Source: Caulobacterales bacterium
Lineage (GTDB): Bacteria; Pseudomonadota; Alphaproteobacteria; Caulobacterales; Caulobacteraceae
DNA length: 64,000 nt
NCBI GenBank assembly: GCA_017302105.1
Contig: JAFLCS010000008.1
Coordinates: forward strand, 1 to 64,000
Reading direction: 5' to 3'
Shown here: positions 1-9,684 of the stretch, piece after piece
How the letters are laid out: the number at the start of each line of letters is the position of its first letter
Numbering within the stretch: the stretch's first letter is position 1
The notes under the pieces: generated by a model
Told to the model about the DNA's origin: nothing
Database searches by the model: none
The model's input: the letters and a program-made list of their open reading frames with translations, nothing else
Made by a program: the position numbers and the translations under genes

Positions 1-399
1 GACGACGTCGATGTCGAACTCGACCAGCATGTCGGCCATTGCCAGGCCGGAGATGATCAGGCCCGTGCCGCACGGCGCGACGCCCTTCAGGTGGCGGGCG
101 ACGGTGTTGTAGACCGGCTCGCGGTGCGCACGGTCGAGCAGGTAGGTCGTGACCTTGCAGACGTGCTGGAGCGTGCCGCCGGCTTCCTCGACCAGGATCT
201 TGAGGTTCTTCATCGCCTGGTCGGCCTGCGCCGCCGGATCGCCCTTGCCGTGGAACTTGCCGTCGAGGTCGATGCCGGTCAGGCCGGCGATGAACAGGCT
301 GCGTCCGCGCGCGCGGACCATCATCGAGACGTCGTAGTCGATCGTCTGGTTGGGCCAGCGGCCCGACGTGTTGAAGCGGCGGAAACGTTCGTGGGTCAT
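1..399 (-). CDS. RidA/YjgF-family protein (3' end outside window)
   Basis: The first 133 codons, starting MTHERFRRFNTSG, read as a RidA/YER057c/UK114 protein. Features seen are a small beta-rich core, the segment FIAGLTGID, a helix with AAQADQAMKNLKILVEEAGG, and the strand VCKVTTYLLDR. Family members are about 120-150 residues, so little is missing at the C-terminus. Canonical RidA deaminates enamine/imine intermediates from PLP enzymes, but many paralogs have other or unknown activity. The start has a strong Shine-Dalgarno, GGAGG at 406-410, seven bases from the ATG. An in-frame Tat signal-peptide mini-gene lies directly upstream. Family is confident, substrate unknown. Confidence 0.8.
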   Translation of the reverse strand, partial: MTHERFRRFNTSGRWPNQTIDYDVSMMVRARGRSLFIAGLTGIDLDGKFHGKGDPAAQADQAMKNLKILVEEAGGTLQHVCKVTTYLLDRAHREPVYNTVARHLKGVAPCGTGLIISGLAMADMLVEFDIDVV

Positions 400-471
400 G
401 CTCGTCCTCCATATCCCGTCCAGGGCATTCAATTGCCACAAGCGAATGCTCTGCGCAGCCGCGAGTGTCAG

Positions 472-555
472 CTAAGTGCCGGCTGAATCCGCGCCGGCCA
501 GGGCCGAGGCCCCCGCGACCGACGCCGCCCCCGCCAACACGCTTCGACGATCCAT
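472..555 (-). CDS. Orphan Tat-type signal-peptide mini-ORF (27 aa)
   Basis: A 27-codon ORF begins MDRRSVLAGAAS, continues as an Ala/Gly-rich hydrophobic stretch, and stops at a TAG (472-474). This is a typical twin-arginine signal peptide with no mature protein. A good Shine-Dalgarno (AGGGGAG, about 7 bases upstream) precedes the ATG. The frame stays open for 24 further codons after the TAG and runs in frame into the RidA-family start at 399. It may be a relic of an exported protein, a translated leader peptide, or the first exon-like piece of a RidA precursor cut by an amber codon. The RidA gene's own strong Shine-Dalgarno argues against the last option. Confidence 0.5.
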   Translation of the reverse strand: MDRRSVLAGAASVAGASALAGADSAGT

Positions 556-621
556 GGTTCGACTCCCCTTGAACTTACCTTGCGGAACTGAACCGCATCG
601 GCCTTCAGGGCAAGCCCATGG

Positions 622-649
622 TTGACTTTACCGGCGTGCGGACCGACAC
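622..649 (+). promoter_or_regulatory. Candidate purB promoter
   Basis: A good -35 element TTGACT (622-627) is followed by 15 bases and a weak -10 CCGACAC (643-649), nine bases before the purB ATG. The geometry matches the purQ and purL promoters, so the purB mRNA may start at or near the ATG; no Shine-Dalgarno is visible. Confidence 0.35.
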
Positions 650-658
650 CCCGCGCCC

Positions 659-1960
<1,302 letters not shown>

Positions 1961-1967
1961 ATTGCAA

Positions 1968-1989
1968 AGGCCGCCCCGAAAGGCGGCCT
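1968..1989. terminator. Hairpin terminator between convergent purB and zeta-subunit genes
   Basis: AGGCCGCC (1968-1975) pairs perfectly with GGCGGCCT (1982-1989) around a six-base loop. It lies eight bases after the purB stop and 25 bases from the end of the convergent minus-strand gene, so it could serve both. There is no long T run on either strand. Confidence 0.6.
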
Positions 1990-2014
1990 CACAAATCCAT
2001 CAAGCGTAGGTCCG

Positions 2015-2338
2015 CTATTCGCCGGTCTTGATCTGCTCGCGCGCGACGGCCATCAGCTCGTCCATCTTGGAGCGCAACTCGCCTTCACCGACGCCCAGAC
2101 CGGAGCCGGTCAGGTCCTGCATCACCTTGCGGAACACATCTTCATCGCCCGGCTGCTCGAAGTCGGACTTGACCACGGCCTTGGCGTAGTCGGCGCGGGC
2201 CTCGGAAGCCAGGCCCATCTTGTCGGCGGCCCATTCGCCCAGCAGGCGGTTACGGCGAGCGACGGCTTTGAATTCCTGCTCCTGATCCAGGGCGAACTTG
2301 GATTCGAAACCTTGTTCGCGCTTGTCGAAGGTCGTCAT
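2015..2338 (-). CDS. DUF1476 / F1-ATPase inhibitor zeta subunit family protein
   Basis: A 107-residue, mostly alpha-helical protein beginning MTTFDKREQGFE, the hallmark N-terminus of the DUF1476 family. In Paracoccus the homologous zeta subunit inserts its N-terminal helix into F1-ATPase and blocks ATP hydrolysis. The family is essentially alphaproteobacterial, which supports the taxonomic call. It stands alone between purB and purC. A candidate promoter lies 37-63 bases upstream. Family assignment is strong; the inhibitory role is inferred from the family. Confidence 0.85.
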   Translation of the reverse strand: MTTFDKREQGFESKFALDQEQEFKAVARRNRLLGEWAADKMGLASEARADYAKAVVKSDFEQPGDEDVFRKVMQDLTGSGLGVGEGELRSKMDELMAVAREQIKTGE

Positions 2339-2374
2339 GGTCGGGGCAGTCTCTCAGAAAAAAGGAAGCGATCT

Positions 2375-2401
2375 CATATAGGTCGCACACCGCCCTTTCA
2401 A
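2375..2401 (-). promoter_or_regulatory. Candidate promoter of the zeta-subunit gene
   Basis: On the minus strand TTGAAA (2396-2401) is followed by 13 bases and CCTATATG (2375-2382). This resembles alphaproteobacterial housekeeping promoters (TTGAC and GCTATA-like boxes) and leaves a leader of about 30 bases before the ATG at 2338. Confidence 0.45.
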
Positions 2402-2470
2402 TCATGACCGATACAGTTTCCACATCCCATTTCTGACTGTGGCCCGGAAAACCCGCTGCGCGCTTCGCAA

Positions 2471-2498
2471 TTGCGGAATCCGGCCTGTTCGGCTAGAG
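2471..2498 (+). promoter_or_regulatory. Candidate purC promoter
   Basis: TTGCGG (2471-2476), a 15-base spacer and GCTAGAG (2492-2498) form a housekeeping-like promoter. Unlike purQ and purL, it leaves a leader of roughly 85 bases before the purC ATG. The rest of the 251-base gap between the zeta-subunit gene and purC shows no ORF or obvious riboswitch. Confidence 0.4.
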
Positions 2499-2589
2499 GC
2501 CGCAACTGACCTATTCTCTCCGAAACCCGAGTCGTCGTCGCCCCTCTTCGGGCACATCGGCGGCGCGTCGGGTGCTCCAAGGAGCCGCC

Positions 2590-3351
2590 ATGACCGGCCG
2601 CAACAAGAAGAAGCTCTACGAAGGCAAGGCCAAGATCCTCTACGAGGGTCCGGAGCCCGGCACACTGATCCAGTATTTCAAGGACGATGCGACCGCCTTC
2701 AACGCCCAGAAGAAGGCCGTTCTCGAAGGCAAGGGCGTCATCAACAATCGCATCTCCGAATTCGTGATGACGCGGCTGAATTCGATCGGTGTGCAGAACC
2801 ACTTCATCAAACGGCTGTCCCTGCGCGAGCAGCTGATCAAGGAGGTGGAGATTATCCCGCTGGAGGTGATCTGCCGCAATGTCGCGGCCGGGTCCCTGTC
2901 CCAGCGCCTGGGCATTGCCGAAGGCACGCCCCTGCCCCGGTCGATCATCGAATTCTGCTACAAGAACGACGAGCTGGGTGACCCGATGGTCACCGAAGAG
3001 CACATCACCGCCTTCAATTGGGCCTCGACCCAGGAACTGGACGACATCCTGGCCATGACGGTGCGGGTCAATGACTTCCTGACCGGCCTGTTCGCTGCCG
3101 TCGGGATCCAGCTGGTCGACTTCAAGATCGAGTTCGGGCGCATCTACGAAGGCGACTTCGCCCGCGTCATCCTGGCCGATGAGATCAGCCCGGACTCCTG
3201 CCGTCTGTGGGACATGACCTCAGGCGAGAAGCTGGACAAGGATCGCTTCCGCCGCGACCTCGGTAATGTCATCGAAAGCTATACCGAGGTCGCTCGGCGG
3301 CTCGGCATCATGAAGGATATGCCCACCGTCATTCAGGGAGGCCTGCACTGA
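2590..3351 (+). CDS. purC: Phosphoribosylaminoimidazole-succinocarboxamide synthase
   Basis: A 253-residue SAICAR synthetase; it ligates aspartate to CAIR using ATP. Motifs visible are [13 protein letters not shown] near the N-terminus, [16 protein letters not shown], and [10 protein letters not shown] with the downstream [12 protein letters not shown] signature. The ATG at 2590 is preferred over a GTG 18 bases upstream because AAGGAG lies five bases before it. The stop overlaps the purS start (TGATG), so purC and purS are translationally coupled. Confidence 0.97.
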   Translation: MTGRNKKKLYEGKAKILYEGPEPGTLIQYFKDDATAFNAQKKAVLEGKGVINNRISEFVMTRLNSIGVQNHFIKRLSLREQLIKEVEIIPLEVICRNVAAGSLSQRLGIAEGTPLPRSIIEFCYKNDELGDPMVTEEHITAFNWASTQELDDILAMTVRVNDFLTGLFAAVGIQLVDFKIEFGRIYEGDFARVILADEISPDSCRLWDMTSGEKLDKDRFRRDLGNVIESYTEVARRLGIMKDMPTVIQGGLH

Positions 3352-3584
3352 TGGCCAAGGTCAAGGTCCACGTCTTCCTCAAGCCGGGCGTTCTGGACGT
3401 TCAGGGCAAGGCCGTCGAAGGCGCACTCAAGGGCCTCGGCTGGAGCGGCGTCTCCGACGCTCGCGTCGGCAAGCTGATCGAGTTCGACTACGCCTGCGAC
3501 AATGTCGAGGCCGAGGTCAAGCGGATGTGCGAGACGCTGCTGGCCAATACGGTGATCGAAGGCTACCGCATCGACGTCGGCTAG
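3351..3584 (+). CDS. purS: Phosphoribosylformylglycinamidine synthase subunit PurS
   Basis: A 77-residue PurS protein (start [20 protein letters not shown]). In organisms with the small PurL, PurS dimers bridge PurL and PurQ in the FGAM synthase complex that converts FGAR and glutamine to FGAM. Its ATG overlaps the purC stop. The partners purQ (5180) and purL (6741) lie downstream but are separated from it by unrelated genes. Confidence 0.95.
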   Translation: MAKVKVHVFLKPGVLDVQGKAVEGALKGLGWSGVSDARVGKLIEFDYACDNVEAEVKRMCETLLANTVIEGYRIDVG

Positions 3585-4073
3585 GTGCAGATCCGCGCCG
3601 AACAGCCGGGCGACGTCGTGGCCATTCGCGCCGTGACCCAACGCGCCTTTGACGGCCATCCGCACAGCGACGGCACCGAGCCGGACATCATTGAACGCCT
3701 GCGCGCTGCCGGTTCCCTGACAGTTTCTCTGGTCGCGCTTCAGGATGATCGGATCATCGGTCACATCGCCCTGTCGCCAGTCGATTGGGCCGGCGGTGCC
3801 GGCTGGTTCGGCCTGGGTCCGGTGTCGATTGATCCGGCGCATCAGCGCGCCGGCGTCGGCTCGGCCCTGATCACCGCCGCCCTGGATCAGATCCGCAAAC
3901 ACGGTGCCGCCGGCTGCGTCCTGGCCGGCGATCCGGCCTATTACCGGCGCTTCGGTTTTCGCGTCGATCCGCGCTGGACCTATGACGGCCTGCCCCCAGA
4001 ATATTTCATGGCCCTGGCCTTCGCGCCCACCGACGGGTCCGGGCCGGTCCGCTATCATTCCGCCTTCGGATAG
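3585..4073 (+). CDS. GNAT-family N-acetyltransferase (YhbS-like)
   Basis: A 162-residue GNAT protein. The acetyl-CoA pyrophosphate loop region is seen in GPVSIDPAHQRAGVGSALI (about residues 78-96), followed by a GDPAYYRRFGF segment typical of the YhbS/COG3153 group. The GTG start directly follows the purS TAG with no spacer, so it is probably co-transcribed and coupled to purS. Substrate unknown; there is no known role in purine synthesis. Confidence 0.75.
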   Translation: MQIRAEQPGDVVAIRAVTQRAFDGHPHSDGTEPDIIERLRAAGSLTVSLVALQDDRIIGHIALSPVDWAGGAGWFGLGPVSIDPAHQRAGVGSALITAALDQIRKHGAAGCVLAGDPAYYRRFGFRVDPRWTYDGLPPEYFMALAFAPTDGSGPVRYHSAFG

Positions 4074-4079
4074 GTCGAT

Positions 4080-4091
4080 CCTCTATAGAGG
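4080..4091. repeat. 12-bp perfect palindrome between convergent genes
   Basis: CCTCTATAGAGG lies seven bases after the acetyltransferase stop and before the convergent amber-interrupted gene. It could be a weak terminator stem or a protein site; there is no T run. Confidence 0.3.
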
Positions 4092-4137
4092 TTGACGGCG
4101 GCGGTCCCTCAGCGCCCAAACCCGGAACACGCCGCAG

Positions 4138-4623
4138 CTAGACCCGCGCCAAAATCTCGTCGTGGCGGGCCTCAACCAGCGCGCGGTCCGCTGACTCGCT
4201 GAGCACCAACGGTTCACCCGGACCGATCCCGAGGACCAGCCTGTAATAGGGGTCCCCGTCAGAGTCTCTGTCCTTTCGGATCTCAATCTCTCGAAGCGAT
4301 GACAGTTTCAGCGTCTCGCGCTTGCGACGCTACAGCCAGGTCCGCGTCAGCTCGGCGCTTCCGCGCTGGATCGTCAGGCAGGTGCGCGGCACCACCAGGG
4401 TCTGGCTGATCAGCACCAGCCCTCCCATCCAGAACACCAGCATGATCCCGGCCTCGACCATCGGGTCGAACTGGCCGAAGCCGCCGTCGCGGCCATACAG
4501 ATAGGTGAAGACCATCAACCCGCCGACCCAGGCACCACAGAACACCCACCCGACGATGGGCCAGTCATTGCGGATGGTCAGGGGCGTCGTCACGCGGCAA
4601 GAATGGTCGAACACATCGAACAT
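4138..4623 (-). pseudogene. Membrane protein gene interrupted by an in-frame amber codon
   Basis: The minus strand encodes MFDVFDHSCRVTTPLTIRND, then two hydrophobic segments (WPIVGWVFCGAWVGGL and IMLVFWMGGLVLISQ), then TIQRGSAELTRTWL followed by TAG at 4330-4332. The same frame continues without another stop for 63 codons (RRKRETLKLSSLREIEI and onward) to a TAG at 4138. The join reads like one small membrane protein with a PH-like cytoplasmic tail, the tail beginning at an expected Trp (TGG to TAG). A point nonsense mutation or a base error is the simplest reading; readthrough is possible. The start at 4623 is chosen because it is divergent from, not overlapping, the PEBP gene. Confidence 0.65.
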
Positions 4624-4669
4624 CCGGTTAAGCCGGGCATGGGCCCCGTCAGGGCCGAAGGAGACCGTC

Positions 4670-5146
4670 ATGATATTCACCGTCACGTCCAACGACATCA
4701 CCGACGGCGCCGTGCTTCCGGACGGCCAGGTCTATGCCAAGGGCAACCGGTCGCCGCACCTGAAGTGGTCCGGCGCGCCCGAAGGGACGAAATCCTACGC
4801 GATCACCTGTTTCGACCCGGACGCCCCGACCGGCTCTGGCTTCTGGCACTGGACCGTAGCCAACATCCCCGCCGACGTCACCGAACTGGCGACCGGTGCC
4901 TCTGGAACCGCCATGCCCACCGGCGCGGTCGAGGGCCGCACCGACTACAGCCCCTCGGTCTATGGCGGCGCAGCGCCGCCCAAGGGCCACGGCCCGCACC
5001 GCTATATTTTCACGGTCTATGCCGTGGACGCCCCGCATCTGGAGCTGTCCCGCGACAGCTCCGGCGCCTTCTTCGGTTTCAATATGCACTTTCACGCCCT
5101 GGCGAAGGCATCGATCACCTGCACCTATGAAAACACAGGCGACTGA
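4670..5146 (+). CDS. PEBP-family protein (YbhB/YbcL type)
   Basis: A 158-residue phosphatidylethanolamine-binding-protein family member. The signature ligand-pocket motifs are FDPDAPTGSGFWHW and GPHRYIFTVYAVD. Bacterial YbhB/YbcL proteins share the fold but their physiological ligand is unclear. The ATG at 4670 has a GAAGGAG Shine-Dalgarno six bases upstream, so an upstream start at 4505 is not needed and would overlap the divergent membrane gene. It ends 33 bases before purQ, whose promoter lies in that gap. Confidence 0.85.
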   Translation: MIFTVTSNDITDGAVLPDGQVYAKGNRSPHLKWSGAPEGTKSYAITCFDPDAPTGSGFWHWTVANIPADVTELATGASGTAMPTGAVEGRTDYSPSVYGGAAPPKGHGPHRYIFTVYAVDAPHLELSRDSSGAFFGFNMHFHALAKASITCTYENTGD

Positions 5147-5170
5147 CATCGCGGTCGAACCCTGCTAAAC
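5143..5170 (+). promoter_or_regulatory. Candidate purQ promoter
   Basis: CTGACA (5143-5148), 15 bases, then GCTAAAC (5164-5170), which ends nine bases before the purQ ATG. A start site at the expected distance would fall at or just before the ATG, predicting a nearly leaderless mRNA. No Shine-Dalgarno is present. Confidence 0.5.
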
Positions 5171-5179
5171 GCCCGCGCC

Positions 5180-5842
5180 ATGAGCGCAGCCGTCATCGTC
5201 TTTCCTGGGTCCAACTGTGATCGTGACTGCAAGGTCGCGGTCGAACGCTCGACCGGCCAGCCGGTCGAAATGGTCTGGCATCAAGAGACCGAACTGCCCA
5301 AGGGCCTCGACCTGATCGTCCTGCCGGGCGGCTTCTCCTATGGCGACTATCTGCGCTGCGGGGCCATGGCGGCCCAATCACCGGTGATGCAGGCGGTCAA
5401 GAAGGCCGCCGACGACGGCGTCGCCGTGGTCGGCATCTGCAACGGCTTCCAGATCCTGTGCGAGGCTGGGATGCTGCCCGGAGCCCTGCTCCGCAACGCG
5501 GGCCTGAAATACGTCTGCAAACCCATCGCCCTGACCGTGGCCAACGGCCAGACCCGCTTCACCTCCGGCTATCAGGGCCAGCGCGAGGTGGTCATGACCC
5601 AGGGCAATGGCGACGGAAACTATTTCGCCGACGCCGAGACCCTGGCCCGCCTCGAGGGCGAAGGCCAGGTCGTGTTTCGCTATGTCGACAATCCCAACGG
5701 CTCGGTCGCCGGCATCGCCGGCATCCAGAACGCCGCCGGCAACGTCCTGGGCATGATGCCCCACCCCGACCGCGCCTTCGAGGCCGAGCTCGGCTCCGCT
5801 GACGGCGCGGTCTTGTTCCAGAGCATCTACGCGGCGGCCTAA
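5180..5842 (+). CDS. purQ: Phosphoribosylformylglycinamidine synthase subunit PurQ
   Basis: A 220-residue class I glutamine amidotransferase that supplies ammonia to PurL. The nucleophile elbow [11 protein letters not shown] carries the catalytic Cys, and the C-terminal [10 protein letters not shown] carries the catalytic His and Glu partner region. Start [16 protein letters not shown] is canonical. It follows a PEBP gene and precedes a membrane protein gene; its own promoter-like sequence suggests independent expression. Confidence 0.97.
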   Translation: MSAAVIVFPGSNCDRDCKVAVERSTGQPVEMVWHQETELPKGLDLIVLPGGFSYGDYLRCGAMAAQSPVMQAVKKAADDGVAVVGICNGFQILCEAGMLPGALLRNAGLKYVCKPIALTVANGQTRFTSGYQGQREVVMTQGNGDGNYFADAETLARLEGEGQVVFRYVDNPNGSVAGIAGIQNAAGNVLGMMPHPDRAFEAELGSADGAVLFQSIYAAA

Positions 5843-5882
5843 CGACGGCCGCGCCCGGAAACTTTTGCCGGAGCTGCGCGTA

Positions 5883-5901
5883 TCTCCCTGTGACAGGGAG
5901 A
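5883..5901 (+). promoter_or_regulatory. Hairpin burying the Shine-Dalgarno of the downstream gene
   Basis: TCTCCCTG (5883-5890) pairs perfectly with CAGGGAGA (5894-5901) over a TGA loop. The 3' arm is the only Shine-Dalgarno (AGGGAG) for the ATG at 5906. Folding of the mRNA would hide the ribosome-binding site. Confidence 0.45.
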
Positions 5902-5905
5902 CAAG

Positions 5906-6697
5906 ATGACTGACACCAACGCTCCGGCGACCGCCGCCGACGCCAGCCGCTATCCGCTTCGCCGAATTCTGATCCTCATCGTCGCCTTCGCCGCGCCGCT
6001 GATCGGCTATGGCCAGATGGCACTGGGCATCGGCATGACCCCGTCCGACTTCTCAGCCCAGGGCGACGACACCTTGCGGGTGGCCGGCTACGCCTTTTCG
6101 ATCTGGGCCCTGATCTACGGCTGGCTGTTCGCCTATGCGATCTATCAGGCCCTGCCCGCGACCACCGAAAACGAAAGCCTGCGCCGCGTCGGCTGGCCGT
6201 CGTTCTACGCCCTGGCCGGCATCGGGCTGTGGGTCGTGGCCTCGGCCGCCAACTGGCAATGGGCCACTGTGGCGATCATCATGGCGTCCCTGTTGGTCCT
6301 GCTCGTCCCGCTGGTTCAGAACGCCAAGCTGTTCAGGTCGGATTCGATCCGCCGACGCGCCCTGACCGCCTGGCCCCTAGGGCTGCTGGCTGGCTGGCTG
6401 ACCATCGCGTCCCTGGTCAATCTGCTGACCGTCATGACCAGCCAAGACCTGATCGCGCCCGGCACCGGGCCGCTGTGGGCGCTGGGCGCCGTGGCCCTGG
6501 CGGCGCTGGCGGCGCTGGGCGTCACCGCCCGCACGCGACTGTGGACCTATCCGGTTCCGATCGCCTGGGGTCTGATCGGCGTCTTCTTCGCCGGGCGCAC
6601 CGACGGCCAGAACCTGATCGCCTTCGCCGCCCTGGGTGCCGCCCTGCTGATCGTGGTCGGCGTCACCCTGATCCTGGCGCGCGCCGCGCGAACCTGA
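5906..6697 (+). CDS. TspO/MBR-like (tryptophan-rich) multipass membrane protein
   Basis: A 263-residue protein with about seven hydrophobic segments. The segment [18 protein letters not shown] resembles long tryptophan-rich sensory (TspO/MBR-related) proteins, and Trp residues are frequent. A soluble N-terminus of about 22 residues precedes the first helix. The function is unknown; TspO relatives bind porphyrins or sterols. Located between purQ and purL without a functional link. The family call is tentative. Confidence 0.5.
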   Translation: MTDTNAPATAADASRYPLRRILILIVAFAAPLIGYGQMALGIGMTPSDFSAQGDDTLRVAGYAFSIWALIYGWLFAYAIYQALPATTENESLRRVGWPSFYALAGIGLWVVASAANWQWATVAIIMASLLVLLVPLVQNAKLFRSDSIRRRALTAWPLGLLAGWLTIASLVNLLTVMTSQDLIAPGTGPLWALGAVALAALAALGVTARTRLWTYPVPIAWGLIGVFFAGRTDGQNLIAFAALGAALLIVVGVTLILARAART

Positions 6698-6703
6698 CCC
6701 CGC

Positions 6704-6730
6704 TTACCTTTGCTCTCGAGTCCGGCTAGA
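6704..6730 (+). promoter_or_regulatory. Candidate purL promoter
   Basis: TTACCT (6704-6709), 15 bases and GCTAGA (6725-6730), ten bases before the purL ATG. The spacing is the same as in purC and purQ and again predicts a leaderless or nearly leaderless message. Confidence 0.45.
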
Positions 6731-6740
6731 AGGCCGGGCC

Positions 6741-8941
<2,201 letters not shown>

Positions 8942-8945
<4 letters not shown>

Positions 8946-9325
8946 TCCGCGCTCTTATCCCATGCGCGCTGGTGCTGAGTGCCTGCGCACCCGTGACCCC
9001 GATCGATCCCGCCGAGGACGGCACCGTCGTCTGCGACATAACTGTCTCCTTCGGCAGCTATGCCATGGGCGTCGATCACGAGCTGAAAACCCGCATCCAG
9101 GCCCTGGTCGCCGCCGATGGGGGCGTCGACGACACCGAGGAACGCCCCTGGGGCCGCGAAGGCGAATCCAACCTATGCATCCAGGCATCCAGTCCAGTCC
9201 ACGCCGACCGCCTGTTCAACCAGATCGCCGCCATGATCCCCGAAACCAGCGAACGCGCACCCACCACCGTCACCCATCGAGACGGTCGCAGCGACGCCGC
9301 TGGCCCGCCGCCGGACTGGAACTGA
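8942..9325 (+). CDS. Small predicted lipoprotein
   Basis: A 127-residue protein beginning [17 protein letters not shown], a lipoprotein signal peptide with lipobox LSAC. The mature part has two further cysteines ([17 protein letters not shown]) and a Pro-rich tail ending PPPDWN. No family recognised. Its ATG overlaps the purL stop, and its own stop overlaps the next lipoprotein's ATG, so all three are likely translationally coupled. Confidence 0.65.
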
Positions 9326-9642
9326 TGCGGCGCGTCTTCCTCCTCGCGGCGGCCGCCACCCTGTTGACCGCTTGCGAAGGCGGCGGCGATCCGGTTGAAC
9401 AGGCCCTGCGCGAGGAATCCGCCAACAACCACGCCGAGGCCGAGTTCGCCCGGCAGCAACAGGAAGCGGCCCGCGCCGCCGACGCCACCAATCGTCAAAC
9501 CGAGATCGCGCGCCTCCAGCGCGAAATCACCGTCGCCGAAGTCGCCCTCGGGGCCGCCGCTGATCCCGACTCCCGCGCCGCCGCCCAGGCCAGCCTCGAC
9601 GAAAGCCGCCGCGCCCTGGCCCGGCTGGAGGGCGCGCACTGA
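9325..9642 (+). CDS. Small coiled-coil lipoprotein
   Basis: A 105-residue protein with signal peptide [17 protein letters not shown] and lipobox LTAC. The mature part is a charged Ala/Glu/Gln/Arg-rich helix (segments such as AEFARQQQEAARAADA and IARLQREITVAEVAL) likely to form a coiled coil. No family recognised. It is the last gene of the purL run and is followed by a hairpin. Confidence 0.6.
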   Translation: MRRVFLLAAAATLLTACEGGGDPVEQALREESANNHAEAEFARQQQEAARAADATNRQTEIARLQREITVAEVALGAAADPDSRAAAQASLDESRRALARLEGAH

Positions 9643-9654
9643 TGCCGCAGGCCG

Positions 9655-9675
9655 CCCTCTCCCACCGGGAGAGGG
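9655..9675. terminator. Hairpin between convergent lipoprotein gene and parC
   Basis: CCCTCTCC (9655-9662) pairs with GGAGAGGG (9668-9675) over a five-base loop, 12 bases after the lipoprotein stop and nine bases before the end of parC. This hairpin resembles a short repeat often dispersed in Caulobacterales and sphingomonad intergenic regions (recollection, not searched). It could terminate both strands. Confidence 0.55.
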
Positions 9676-9684
9676 AACCTACCC

